A DNA stretch of 64,000 nucleotides from contig JABAKD010000010.1 of NCBI GenBank assembly GCA_012845835.1, forward strand, positions 17,681,204-17,745,203. Reading direction: 5' to 3'. The notes beneath the pieces were generated by a model, which searched no databases, was not told the DNA's origin, and was given only the letters and a program-made list of their open reading frames with translations. Every line of letters starts with the position of its first letter. Position 1 is the stretch's first letter. Shown one piece after another: positions 33,201 through 47,812 of the stretch. The stretch comes from Undaria pinnatifida. Its lineage: Eukaryota; Sar; Phaeophyceae; Laminariales; Alariaceae. Both the position numbers and the translations under genes were made by a program.

Positions 33201-36200
33201 CTTGTTGCTGCTCCATTGCGCCAGTAAAATATGGTCCCATCCCATCCCTCCCACCACAAAAGAATGCTTTTTACGCGTTCTATCATATCTCGTCATGACA
33301 AAGAAATATTCTCCCATCCCATCCCATCCCATCCCATCCCATCCCATCCCATCCCATCCCATCCCATCCCATCCGATCATTCCGCCAACTCCCCCCCGCC
33401 CCAAATAAATAACAAATCAAGCCTCTCCATACCTCGTTGTGGGCGAAATTGGCGTCGTCCATAAACCTTACGTAGCCCCCATTCCAAAGCCCACCCCCGT
33501 TCCCCCCCGCACCAACGCCATTCCCTTCCATCTCCATGGCCAGGTCCACCACCAGCTGTCCCGTGGGAGCATTCCATACAGCCCCTCCGTCTCCCGCGCC
33601 CCCCCTGATGCGTCCGTCTTCCTCAAAGGGGTAGACGGAGTTGTCGAGAAAGGATGCTCCGCCTCGCAGCCGGACAAAGCCTTGGTTAGAGATGACTGCC
33701 CCGTGGAAAATTGAGTGGTTGTTTGCCTGTGACCATGCCACACCCAAACCAAACGAAAACGTGTGTGAGTGAGGTGGGTAGAGGTAGGTAGGTAGGTAGG
33801 TAGGTAGGTAGGTTTGAGTTGGGTTTATGTGAAAAAAATAAAAAAAATAAAACACTACTTTATTGCAGTGGCTCGTGGTCACTTTTGCGCTGTTTTAATT
33901 TCTCGATATGATATCCCTTGATGGGAAGGTTGGCTAGGTTGCGCCAAGCTAAACCACCTAACGGTGTGTTTGGTTACAGAGTCACTACTCGTGCGAGTAT
34001 GATAGTATGATAGTATGTATAATAGCATTACAGCTAGTATGATAGTGAACACCAGGGTGGATGGAGAGAAAAAGGTGGGGGCACCTCCTACCACATATAG
34101 CCTTGCTCTTCAGATGTCTGTGAGATACCTGTGTGCCTGCGTGATATATATATTCAAGTCAGATGATATAAAGGGATGTCTTACTGCTTCAATCGTCAGG
34201 TTTGTCCCCTTTGAGGATTTATAGTTTCCAAGCACATATTGAAATGTCCCGCCCCCCGCCCCCCCCCCCCCTCCCCTCCCCCTCCCCTGACCCCTCTTGT
34301 TCATGAAAAACCCCAACCCTCCCATCAAGAAAAACTCACCCACATATATCGTAGCATATTACGAGTACCAACAACGCAGCTTGCAAAGATGATGAAAGAT
34401 GACTATTGACCCGAAATTCGTCGAACTCAGAACTCACGGCTAACGTCCTTGAAATATTTTCATAAAATAAAGTTCCAAAAGCGGCGCAGCCGCGTTTCTC
34501 GCCCGCTTCTCGCCCGCTTTGGGTCCGGGTTGGGGCCAGGGTTGGGGTCAGGGTTATGGTCAGGGTTGGGGTTAGGGTTGGGGTTAGGCTTAGGGGTTGG
34601 ATCCGACCAGGAAGCGCTTTCTGGCTCGCAAGCGCGCACAGCCCACGCCACCGCCCCAAAGATCCGGGCGGCCAACTTGTTAGGAAAGCTCTTTTTTTGC
34701 GATGTTTTAATTTTTCGATATCAACCCTTAATGGGATGGTTAGTACCATACTATTAATAGTATGATAGGATTATAGTATGGTTAGTATGATGGGATTATA
34801 GTATGGTTAGTATGATAGGATTATAGTATGGTTAGTACCATACTATTAATAGTATGATAGGATTATTGTATGGTTAGTATGATGGGATTATAGTATGGTT
34901 AGTATGATAGGATTATAGTATGGTTAGTATGATGGGATTATAGTATGGTTGATATGATAGGATTATAGTATGGTACTAGTATGATGGGATCATAGCATGG
35001 TAAGTATGATAGGATTTATAGTATTATAGTTAGTGTGATATGATCTATAGTATGATTTATAGTATGGTTAGTATGATAGGATGGTTAGTATGATAGTATC
35101 GTTAGTATAATAGTATGGTTAGTATGATAGGATTATAGTATGAGTATTATTAGTATGATAATATTATAGTATAGTTAGTATGATTGTATTATAGTATGAG
35201 AGTGAACACCACGTGTGGAGAAGAGGGGGGGGGTACCTCGCACCATATAAATAAATCCTTGCTCTTCAGCTGTCTTTGAGATCGACCATTTTTTTTTTTT
35301 CTAAAACTTTTTTTTTTTTTTTTGCAAGCTGCGTGTGATACTTACCTTACTTCTCGATCGCGCGTGTTATATATACAGTATATATTGTTCTTTTAGGACT
35401 AGCTATAGCGCACAGGAGGAGGACATGACGGATTGCGCACGATCGGAAAAGAACGCCTTCGAAGGCATGTTTCGTGTGAGCTCAGAAAATTCTTAGAATC
35501 TGCTGCTGCTGCAGTCCTATCGTGGGATGACTGCACGATAAAAAAGTACAGGCAGTACGAAGTACCTCTTTTCGGCAAAAATACATATTAAATCGCCCGA
35601 ATTTGAAGGATTTTTTTCCCTTGTTTTTTTTTGTTTTTGTTCTTGTATGCCTATCTAGGCCATGGGATTTACTAATCGGGTTTCACGTTCATTCTTACAT
35701 GTATATGAAAATCAGAAAAAGAAAGAGGACGCATGGTGCGTGCGTGCGCGCGCCTCCAACGTATTATACGCACAAACAGCAGTAGTAGCATGTCTTTATT
35801 ATTTCGTTACCTGAATGGAGTTGCCGCGGAAAGTAGCTCGGCCGCTCATGTCGACCGTCCCGCCTTCCTCCACGTTGAAGATGCCACCGTCGGCTTGCTG
35901 CGATTGTTGAAAAACGTGATGAAAGAGGAAAAAAAAACGTCGTCTCGTGAGGGGTTATTTTGGGTTCACGTCAAGAGTATTCTTTTATTAGAAGCTCGCT
36001 CTTTCGTGCTTTTACGACTTTGTTGAAAAAGGAAGACAAAAAATGCCGCCAGGGTCTTTCTTGGGAGTTAATAAAGTTAAGGCGAGGGTATTCTTTTATT
36101 AGAAGCTCGCTCTTTCGTGCTTTTACGACTTTGTTGAAAAAAGGAAAACAAATTTCGCGAGGGTCTTTCTTGGGAGTTAAATAAAGTGAAGGTGAGGGTA

Positions 36201-36238
36201 CTTTTATGCGAAGCTGATTCGTGCTGTTACGACTTTGC

Positions 36239-36270
<32 letters not shown>

Positions 36271-39200
36271 GCCGCGAGGGTTTTTGGGGTAAAGGATATT
36301 TGAGGCTCATCATGCGTGTGCGCTATTATCAAGGAGGCCCATTCGTAGTAGTATCAAATTCAAGCCCTCAAAAAATGCCATATTTTCTTCGTTTTCGCTT
36401 TTACATTTTTGGAGGACGTGTTTTTTCGTTTTTTCCCCTAAATTGACGGAAGGAAACAATGGTCATCTCGACGGGTGAGCAAACAACATGGGCATATATA
36501 TGACAGAAAAAAAAAAATTAAAAAATATATATACATATATATATTCACTCCGCCCCCCCCCTCAACGGTTATTCGACTTACAAGATTCACTTGATAAAAG
36601 GATACATTTCCCTCCACAGCTGTCAGATTTTGTCCCCCTCAGAAACGGGTTTTATAGTTTCCGCGCACAGATTGACTAAAATCATCCTGTTGATCCTGAT
36701 AACTACACTGCTGTAGTTGCAAGGGGAGTCGCCGACCTATATCCTTAATGAGGACACACAACCCGTAATACGCGCGATCGGAGTATCACACACAGCTTGC
36801 AAAGATGAGTTTCGACGAAATCTTCGGTTTCACAGCTGGAGTGTATTTTCATTTTTTATAATATATATACATGTATATATATATGTATATGTATACATGT
36901 ATACACGTTACGACGGCGTGGCTAGGCTTGGCAGTTTTTCATTCTGGTATCAATCAGCCTTTGGGGCTCTCCGATTCCACGAGCAAAAAAACGCACACGA
37001 AGTACAACAATACATGTGCAGGTAGGAATTGTACCTGTGTGTGTGTTTTTTTTTTCTCCGTTGCCGTTACGGTGAAATTAAGGGTTTGCACAGATGCGTG
37101 GTCAATGGGCATGTACATGACTAAGGCGAGCAAACAAACGACACGCTTGCTAACAATTTGGTAAGCTTTTAGGGTCTCTTGGATCCCATGAAAAAAAAAA
37201 CGCCTACGGTACGGTGCGGAGGGAGTGGAATGTGGCTAGAGGCTACCTTATACACGGTTAAAGCCCATCCATTGCCATTGCACAGCAGATTCTTGATCCC
37301 ACGAAGTATGAATGGTACTTGTTGTATGGGAAGGTGGGCATATTGCACTCTGTAAGGGTTTAGGGTGAGAAGAGAGTATGAAACTGGCAGTGAGTCAGCC
37401 TTTGATTGAGTTGAATTTGAATTTGAAGTTGAAGTTGAAGTTGAAGTTTAAGTTTAAGTTTAAGTTTAAGTTTAAGTTGAAGTATCTCTTTCTAGCTCCG
37501 CACTTTTTGGTTTTTGTTTTGTCATTTGAGAAAAAAAGCGCCTGCCGGTAGCGTAGTACGTCGATATGTATGTAGAGTCGGCACAGCATCTATTCATAGA
37601 GATGGCTTTCAATACATACACATACATATGTCCTGGGTTGCCACATCTAAAGAGCTTCATTTTAGAAGATATAAACACTGGCGAGGTAGAAACTCAAACT
37701 TGCTTGGCATGATATGATGGATGGTGGCGCTGACACTGCGAGCTTATTTTGTTGCTCAGGGTTGAAAAGGGTCAAGGGAAAATCGATTGGCGCTGCAGCT
37801 TGGTTCAAGAGCAACACTGGCCCTGAATCAAATCTACACTTGTTCCCTTAAGGTCAAAATCGCTTGGCACTGCTTATATTATATGAGGACACACACAGTA
37901 ATACGCGCGATCGGAGTATCACACACAGCTCGCGAGTTTCGACAAAGTCTTCGATCTCACAGCTGGAGTGTATTTTTATTTTCATTATGTTGATGTACCC
38001 ACGCTAATAGGGACAAACTACTTGGAATTGAAACGAGAGCTAGACGTGATTACTTGGAATGAGAGTGAGACGTGTCTTGGAATGAGCGTGAGACGTGTAC
38101 TGCTAAATTACTTGGAATGAGAGCGAGATGTGTACTGATAAATTACGTGGAATGAGAGTCAGACGTGTCTTAGAATTAGCGCGAGACGTGTACTGCTAAA
38201 TTACTTGGAATGAGAGCGAGATGAGTACTGCTAAAATACTTGCAATGAGAGTCAGGCGTGTCTTGGAATTAGCGTGAGACGTGTACTGCTAAATCACTTG
38301 GAATGAGAGCGAGATGTGTACTGCTAAATTACTCGGAATGCGTATGAGCCGTGTACTGCTACTACCATACTGGTGTAGTGTATATATATGGATACATGGA
38401 ACTGACTCACGAAGTTGTAGACGCCGTTAAACTCCGTTGCGTTCGCCGAGCTGAACATGAGGGTCGCTTCGTCTTCCACCACAAAACGCACACCGGTGAA
38501 CACAAACGCCTGCTCAGAAAGAAGGGACGAGCGTGTCAAGGAAGAAAAGAAGGAACGAGCGTGTCAAGGAAGGTAGGAAGGAGCGCGTCAAGGAAAGTAG
38601 GAGCGTGTCAAGGAAGGTAGGAGCGTGTCAAGGAAGGTAGGAGCGTGTCATGGAAGGTAGGAGCGCGTCAAGGAAGGTAGGAACGTGTCAAGGAAGGTAG
38701 GAGCGCGTCAAGGAAGGTAGGAGCGCGTCAAGGAAGGTAGGAACGTGTCAAGGAAGGTAGGAGCGTGTCAAGGAAGGTAGGAGCTTGTCAAGGAAGGTAG
38801 GAGCGTGTCAAGGAAGGTAGGAGCGTGTCAAGGAAGGTAGGAGCGCGTGGACGAAGATGGATGCACGACGAGCTACTACGTAGGGAGAGGGGGCTGCAGA
38901 AGGAAGGGGGAGCGTGTGGAGGAAGGCGCTTGAAAGAGGATGGGCGCACCACGAGCTACGGATGGGAACGAAGGAGCGTGTGAACTAAATAAAGAAGGCG
39001 CGCGTGAAACAACATGGACGCACCCATGAGCTACGTATGGAGGCCTCAAATGGGAGGGGCGTGTGGAAGAGGGCAGGCACATGTGAAAGAAGATGGATGC
39101 ACCACGAGCTAGGGGGCTGGGCTGCTGGAGAGGGAAGGAGGAGCGTGTAAAGGAAGGAAAGCGTGTGACAAGAAGATGGATGGATATGCGCCACGAGCAG

Positions 39201-42200
39201 CACTATATAGGCCCCCCCCAGTATGGCTTAGGTGTGCCAGAGCAATGTGACCGCCTTATTGGGGGAAGCCCAGAGCCTTATCCAGGCTACGAGTGCAATT
39301 CCTCAGTCGCGCCAAGCGATTTTGACCGCCTTATATGGGGATACCGCCTTACTCAGACCGCCTTTTTGGGGTGCCCCCCCCCCTACTCTGTTCCTTGAAA
39401 GGGGTTTTAACCGCCTTATATCGGGATACCGCCCTACTCAGACCGCCTTGTTGGGATGGGGCACCCTTAATACTGTCTGTATGTATGTACCTGACGAAAA
39501 ATGCTTACCTCATTCAGCGTGTTAAATGTCAGCGTTCCTCCGCCAACGTACACCGTTTTGGGAGTGATGCAAGAGATCCCGCCCACGCCCGCCGCCACCT
39601 TAAACTGGTGCGAGAAGTGCAGCGATAGGAAATCAGAGGACAGGCTGAGTAGATAGATCACTGCTGTGGTCGAAATTGACATTCGCTGCAGGTCGACGTA
39701 TGTATGCGGGTCGAGAGAACCAAGGCCAACGTTATGGGTATCGTGTCGGACCCGCTGGGGGGATTGACGAGTTGAATTATATCAAATGCCTATTGATGCC
39801 TCCCTCGCGCAAAGCAAAAAACTTGTCCTTTTTTTATCTTCACAACAAAGCACAGCAAAAGCTCTTAAGACACACCAAAAATGTCAAAATAAACAGTCCC
39901 CGCCCAGTAATCCTTTCCCACCAAGCACACCAGGAGAAGGGAGGGAGCAAGGACAAACAAATTGTTGAGGTCCTGTTCGATGCGAGTCAACGAGAGGGAA
40001 GAAGAAAAGGGGCGAGTTTTTTCTCCGCGATAAATAAAACGAAGGCGCGCACCGAAGTGGGATGGCAAGCGCTTAAGTAACATGAATAGTCCTGGTTGCT
40101 ATGATACAATAAAAGTCCAGTTCAATCCTATCCGCTCGCAAAGCACTGCTGTGCACCAAAAGAAAGGGCTAACTAATAAATAGACGCATACGTATGTATG
40201 TACTCCAGTCTTTTTTTTTGCATCATGATCGTCACTTTTTTCTTTCGAGCTCAACTCGTGAAAGGTTTTAGTTTACCCTCGGCATCCTTCTGGACAAGCC
40301 AGGGCCAGTCACAGGTGTCTCTTGTCTGTCTGTCTTCCCTTGTCCTCCCTCGGTTACTCGCGCACCCTTCATTTTCATCGCGCACAGGATTCAGCAACAG
40401 CCTCCTTTCCCTCTCGCAAAAGAAAGACACTCGTTTTGTACAACGATAGTCCTACCGATTCGTACGGTATTCCCACTCTCCCCCGCTCATACACCACACT
40501 ATTGATACCAAGACAGTCCTTAGATCCTACAGTCTTTACGTACGATACTCTTTTTAAATACCATGTATAGCAACTTTATTCAAAATGTCAAAGATATGAT
40601 GTGATGACTGGCCATGACATCATAAGTAGTCTATGTCCTTACCACGAGGTTCCCCTGCAGCGGGTAAGGGATGTCGTCCAATCGATCGCAAAAATTGCTT
40701 CCCGATCCCGCGCTCTCCGGTTCCACGTCCTCTTCCTCGTCCTCGACCGCACCTACCTCGCCACCGTCTGCTCGACACCAAAGAGACGGCAAGATAGGGA
40801 GTAACTAACAGGAATATGACGAACAGGATTGAGCATTATATAAACACGCCATATTTACGTATACCTTTTTTTTCCCGTCGGGCCCTCTTGCTCGTGCTGG
40901 GGATGTTTATGAGTATTTCAGTTTGCACATTGGACCTTTTCACTTGTTGTGCGCCTTTTTCCGTATCGTGCGTTTTTAGGCGGGAAAGCGTAGTATTTCC
41001 CGGACGAATTTTGATTTCACTTGGTTTTTCGGATCTTCCTAGGGCTCCAGCACCTTTGTGTGACCACGAACTCTAGATTTTTGACAAGAGTTAATGTGAG
41101 AAAACAACAACAATGAGTAATTCACGTTAAACTAGTTAGTTGAACTATTAATATATAGTAGCTCATGCTGCCTGACATCTTGTCGGATAGCCATCATCTT
41201 AATGCTACCGTTACATACTAATAATAAGTCAGTATTAGGCAGCAAGCAACGCCTGCCGCACAAGCTTTCTGCACGTTGAAACAAAACATACGCGCGAGCA
41301 GTTACAAAGCAGCCATATATGAGATTAATACAGCGGACTTTCGCTTGATGCTTCTTCGGAAGTAAGTGCATGGGGGACAGGACTTGGTCCTTTTGCAGTT
41401 GGAGATGAGGCATGGTTAGGGGTGGGAACGGTAAGTCGTGTTTGGGGGCAGGGGGTGACGAGGCCAGAGCTACGACAGACAGAGCGAGACGGCGACTACT
41501 CTGCCCTTGCTACGACCCACAGTCTCGCAGCACAACCTTCTGCGCGTTGAAACAAACGCGCAGGCAGCATTAAAAACCAGCAAACTTGGTTTTGACAGCG
41601 GAGAGTACCGTTTGGTGCTTCTTTGCAAGGGCGTGGGGAGGGAGGGGAGCTTGCTCTGGTGGCTCGAGGGGGTAGGGGTCAGGATGACATGGACATGGAC
41701 GCCATGCCGCACGCACATCTAGTGTTCGCAGTTAGTTGGTTGTTGGATTTCATGATTTTGCGCTTTTACTACTTATTTGTCGTATGGATTTTCGGTTGTT
41801 TCACACCATACTTTTTATTGTTGACGCTAAGGCTGAGCACATTGATTTCGGACGACAATCATAGCAAGCAATGCTTCTGTTAATATTAATAACGAGCGAA
41901 CAGCAGCATCCAACACGTCCAGGTAGTTACAACATATTACAACATACCAGGTACAACGCTAGAGCTGGACGTGAGGGGCCCTTGTCATACTTGGAATAAA
42001 ACTCCTCAGAAAAGTGAGCGAGGAAGAATTTCGACCCTCAGAAAAGAAATGGTATATATGTACACCGCTGTCTACCGTAAATATCATTCGTCTATCTTGT
42101 GCATGAATGACCCGACCCATTGCACCCGCATCACCCTAAAAACGCACCGCATCACACCACGCCTACAGCAGTACTGTTTATTTAGCACTGTGCCTGAGTC

Positions 42201-45200
42201 ATCCCACGATAGGGGCTGCAGTTTTTGCGCCAAAAAGTCCCTGGCCAATTGAGCTCCTAATTTGAGGAACTACGGGTTAGGAAAGCAATTTCACGAGTAC
42301 ATATGTTTTTTTTGGGAGCAAGGAATACAAAAGCTTGGTCGGGATGTGCGCGAACGAATGCCCCTTCGAAGTCATTTTTCGGGTGAGATATTGAGTTCCT
42401 CAGGTGAGGAGCTCAGGGACTGATCGATGATGCTGTGCATCCCTAACGTGGGATGGCTCACCTGAGTCATCCATCCCACGGTAGGGGTTGCAGTTGTATG
42501 ATTGCGCTAAAAAGTCCCTGGGCGATTGAGTTCCTCATGTGAGGAACTGCCGGTCAATGAAGTAATTTCACGAGTACATTATTTTTTTGGACTAAAAGGC
42601 ATATATAAGCTTGGTCGGGTTGTGCGAAACGAATGCCTTCGAAGTCATTTTTCGGGTGAGATATTGAGTTGTTCATGTGAGGAGCTCAAGGACTTTCGGC
42701 TTCAACCCTACCGTGGGATGACTCACCTGCCAACGTGAAGGATCCACTGCACCCCGCGTACGAGCTCCCGTCGTCGGGGGAGACGGCGATCTTGAAGTAC
42801 GGGCCATCCCCAGCTTCGAAGATGGAAATCTTGTCAGCGAACAAGCGGACGGACGACAAAGAACGACGGGACAGGACAGACAGCGGCCGACGAGAGATTA
42901 TCGTTTAATTATTTAAGGAAAACAAGGCAGCGAGCGGCCGACGAGAGATTGTTGTTAATACTTTAGAAAGTAATTAATTATTACCCGTGGGTACTATTTA
43001 TTTTTTTGCCCTCTCCGAGAATTGTAGCGTACTACTCACTGTAGATGTCGTCCCAATTTTGATCGGGTAAGAGTTTGTTGTTAATACCCAAAGCGCTTAA
43101 TTATTACCCGTGGGTACTATTTATTTTTTCTCCTTCTCAGAGAATATAGCGTACTACTGCTGTAGTAGATGTCGTTCCAATTTTGATCGAGTGTCCTTCC
43201 ATAAAATCAGCAGTAGTTCATTGATTCAACGAATGATCTTCTACATTGTACGAAGCACAACACTACTGCTACAACAACAAAAGCCCTCACTGAATGAAAA
43301 CAAGCGTTTTGTTCGTCCTCAAAAACGTGTGCGTGCGTTCATTTTGGTTCAAAACGGGTTGTAATTTTTACTATCACTACAATGTAACCAACCAACCAAC
43401 CCTTTCGCGACATCTTGTACCTTCGGGGGTTCGGCTTCCAAACAGAACGTTCACTAGAAAATATTATAAAAATTAAAATACACTCCAGCTGTGAGATCGA
43501 ATATTTTGTCGAAACTCATCTTTGCAAGCTGTGTGTGATATTCCGATCGCGCGTATTACGGGTTGTGTGTCCTCATTAAGGATATAGGTCGGCGACTCCA
43601 CTTGCAACTACAGTGTAGCTATCAGGGTCAACAGGGTGATGTTAGGCAGTCTGTGCGCGGAAACTTTAAAACCCGTTTCTGATATGTACCAGGTAGCTTC
43701 ACATTTGTGTTGTAGCCTCAGGGGGGTTAGCTTCAGGGGGTTAGCTTCATCGGGTCAGCTTCAAGCAGGACGCATAGGACTGATTCTACGATAGCCCCCC
43801 CCCAAAACAACAGCGATTTTCTTTAACGAACGTTTCCTATTAAACGGCTGCTCGACACAAAGTAGGGTGCTGCTTAAGAAACGTCTCCGTACATTTTCTT
43901 GTTGGCAAAACATTACCGAACAAAAAAAATGATGTCGAGGTGGGGCAAAGGATAGCTAGCGCATTTCAGGAGGTACGGCCGGGAGTTGGCTTCAAAACCG
44001 GCGATTTCGTCAAAGAAGTGTTGGGGGGGCTACCGTAGTAAGATTCATAGTTAGAGACATTTCTAGGTTCACATTTGTAGCTTCAGGGGGTCGGCTTCAA
44101 GTAGGCCGTATACGTACGTAGGAGGTTCGGCTTCAAGCAGAACGACTACTGTACGTAAAACAGAACGTCGTGCTTTAATTTATTTAGGGACTTCAAACGA
44201 GAGGGGGGAAAAAAGAAAAGAAAAAGACAGCAGGGAAAACTTCCTCGGGCGTTTCTGCGAATTGGAAGAGCAAAGTTGTAACGGCCCAATCAATCCGACT
44301 TCTAAACGGTGGGTTTTTTATTGACGAGAAAAAAAAAAAAAAAAAAAAAAACTCGCAGACACCATTTATTTTTCGGCCGCTGTTCAGCTAGCACATGTTT
44401 TCACGTTTCCTTTTTTTTTTCATAGCGCATAACTTTTGCCCATATTATAATTAAAATTGTTGTTGAAGGTAGGGTGATGGTGCCATTTTTTTTTTGTTAG
44501 AAATACTCCTCCTCAACTGGGGAGCTCTCTTTTTTTCCTTTTTTTTTGCCTTTCCTTAGGCAAAAACTGATTTTGAGCAAAAGCTGAAAATCAACCCGGT
44601 GCAACAAAAAATCCCGCGGCCTAGGCATGTAACACAAACCCAGCAATACGCGCGATCGGAGTATCACCCCACACAGCTTGCAAAAAGATGAGTTTCGACA
44701 AAATCTTCCACGATCTCACAGCTGGATGGAGTGTATTTTGTTTTTCATAATACGTAGTCAAAACAAACGCTGAAAACATGGTATTCATCGGCCGACCAAA
44801 CGCCTGTATTTGAGCTCACCCCCTCGTTGTCAATGGTAACGGTGCTGCCCTTGGTGTAACATCCCTCCTCTGGACACAGAGGGCCCAAAAAGGAACCGCA
44901 CCCGCCGCTGCACAACGGGTCGGCTCCGCAGTCGTACACGTCTACGTGGAACAGAGTGGAATCGCTCCCTTCGGGGTCGTCGATCGTCCAAGTCACCTGG
45001 GAAAACACACACACAACGAGAACGAAAGCAATACCAAGACCAAGACCAAGACCAAGACCAAGACCAAGACCAAGACCAAGACCAAGACCAAGAACAAGAC
45101 CAAGAACAAGACCAAGAACGAGATTGGGAGGGAGGGAGGGAGGGAGGGAGGGAGGGAGGGAGGGATGGGGAATGAGGGAGGAGGAGGGAGGAGGCAAGAG

Positions 45201-47774
45201 GGGGAACATCAAGAGCAAGAAGAAGAACAACAACATAGGGAGGGAGGAGGGGGGACGGGGGATGAGGGGGGAGGGAACACGGGGGGGGGGGTAGGGGGGG
45301 CTTGCTTGCTTGTCGGAGGCAGGAAAGGCGGAGAGCCAAACTCTATATATTCCTGTAAATAATCGTGACAGAGGGGGGCCGCGGGGCGGGGGCGGTACTC
45401 ATCATTTGCCATAGTAATACAACAAAGATGTAGTGTCATTCAAAGCAGTGCCATTGATGCCTCTGGTAGAATATGACCATAGTAATACATCAAAGATGTA
45501 GTGTCTGTCAATCAAAACAGCAGTGCCATTGACGCCTCTGGTAGAATATGATTGCCGCCAGGAGAGGTCGTCCTGCAGGATATTGTCGCAGCTCTCGTCA
45601 AGTTGTCCTTACATTGAGTAATATCTGATAGATTACTCGTAGCCTGTGGGCACAGACAGGATAGGGCTAAGATTAGGAGTATATAACAGACCCGGTCGAG
45701 ACAACAATGAAATGCTTAGGTTGGGGTTAGGACGCGTGCTACGATATGGATAGAGAGGTGCACCACTTTTTTTCTGAGGTGTTCATCATTTTGGGAGCTC
45801 AAGACACACCCTTCTTAACTCAAGAACAGATTTGGAAAAAAAAAAAAAAACGCTTTGATCTCGGATGAAATAAAATATCCCATGGCCTAGGTACACAACG
45901 AGAATCATGCAAAAAAAAAGTCGAATTTCCGACGATTTTGGGTCAAGGAGCCCCGTCATTAGCCAAAAAACGGTATACCTTAACACCTCTATCATCGTAG
46001 CAGGCGTCTTAAAGTGACTTAGGATTAAGGAGCCTCGTCATTCAGAAAGTGATTTCGCCAAAAAACGGTATACCTTAATACCTCTATCGTAGCACGCGTC
46101 TGAGGGTGACTCTGGGTTAAGGAGTCCCGTCATTCAGAAAGTGATTTCGCCAAAAAACGGTACACCTTAATACCTCTATCATCGTAGCACGCGTCTTACG
46201 GTGCTCGGGCTTCCCAAGGGAATAAGTCACAAAACTAGTTACCATACAACAGATGTGCATCGCAAATACAGAAGTAAGGTTCTTGGGCCATATAATGCCT
46301 ACCTGGTGTGACAGCGGCGGTATAATACCATAACCTGCCCTGCAATATATCGATAAACAGTAGGGGTTTCCCGATAAGGCTGTCTGACGAACGCGGAGTC
46401 CCGCTATAAGGCGGTCAAAATTGCTTGGCGCGACTGGGGAGTTGCACTCATTACCCGGAATGAATAGGGTGAATAAGACAACTTCCCCCGACAAGGCGGT
46501 TATATTGCAGATGGCGGCACACCACCCCCTCCTGGAGGGCCCCTGCTATCTATCTGTAGGTGTAGCAGGGTTGGAGTTACTGGCGGTAGTAGTCAGGGTT
46601 ATTAAATAAAGCAAGCAGTCGAGAAAATAAATCAAACTTCGCCAACTAACTAGAGAGAGCAGGCTGGTACCCTACTAGTAGTCTAATGCTAATGCTGTTT
46701 TAATAATAATGTATCAGTAACTGAGGGGTTGTTTGTAGCGCATGATATTTGTAATGATTGGGATATGTTTCACGCTGCTGTTGCGTTGATGTCAATGCTA
46801 TTTTTGTTGTATTACCAGGTTATGTATTATGTAATGATCAGTTACAACGTCAAGTTGTTGTTGTTGTTGTTGCTGCTGCTAGATATATAGTCTACATGCA
46901 GACGATTGATAAATACTGTAATACCAGGCAGGCACAGTACAATTCGACGCGAGTCGACGAGGAAGAAAATACGTGATTATTCTCGCGATAAAAATGAAGG
47001 CACGTATCACCGTGGTGGGGAGGGAGGAGGGAGGAGGGCCCGCTATGCGACCCCGGATCTGAGTTACTACTGGGAGGGAGCACGACAGATAGGAGAGTGG
47101 TGCGAGGATAACAAATGGGATGAATGAAGCAAAAAAAAAAAAGATGTGTCGGCTGGTCATCTTATTATATTATTATTAGGCTTTGACTCATGAAAACTTC
47201 TATATATAAATAAAAATGGGCGACCGACCGGCAGTAGTAGGCGTGTATTACGCAGCCTCTGCAAAAAGAAGAGCATCGACCTTTAAATTCGCCGAACTCA
47301 CAGCTGACTCTGTCAGAAAAATTTTGTAATACCAAACAAAGGAAACTTTTTTAAAGGGGGTTCCCGGGCTTCACGGGGGGGACTTAGAAAAAACTCCCAC
47401 CCTGACTGACTGACGGCATTCGACGGCATGCATGGGCCGGAACCGGGAGTAAAAAAAAAATAGTCTTGTACGGCATTTATTTGACGGGATGCATGGGTGT
47501 GAATGCACACAGTGGGCAAAACTGCTGTATAATACGTCCAACTCACGGAGCCCTGACGCAGTCGTGAAAATATTTTTTACAAAATATATACTCCGTAGTA
47601 TAAAAAAAAAAAAACTCCGAGTATATATATGTCGCGGGAGACCCCGGGTGAGTCAGTCACACAATACTTTTTTTCTTTGCATGCACATACGAACATACAT
47701 CACATATACATGTACCAGGTACACAGTACCAGTCACTAGTGTTAGGTGTGCTAGGGGTCCCTCCAATAAAAAGG

Positions 47775-47812
<38 letters not shown>

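Noticed and set aside
33283-33882. Whole 199-codon minus-strand frame as one exon
   Set aside because: Only 33433-33726 is bounded by good splice sites with matching phase. The ends of the frame read the (GGGAT)n array and intron sequence.
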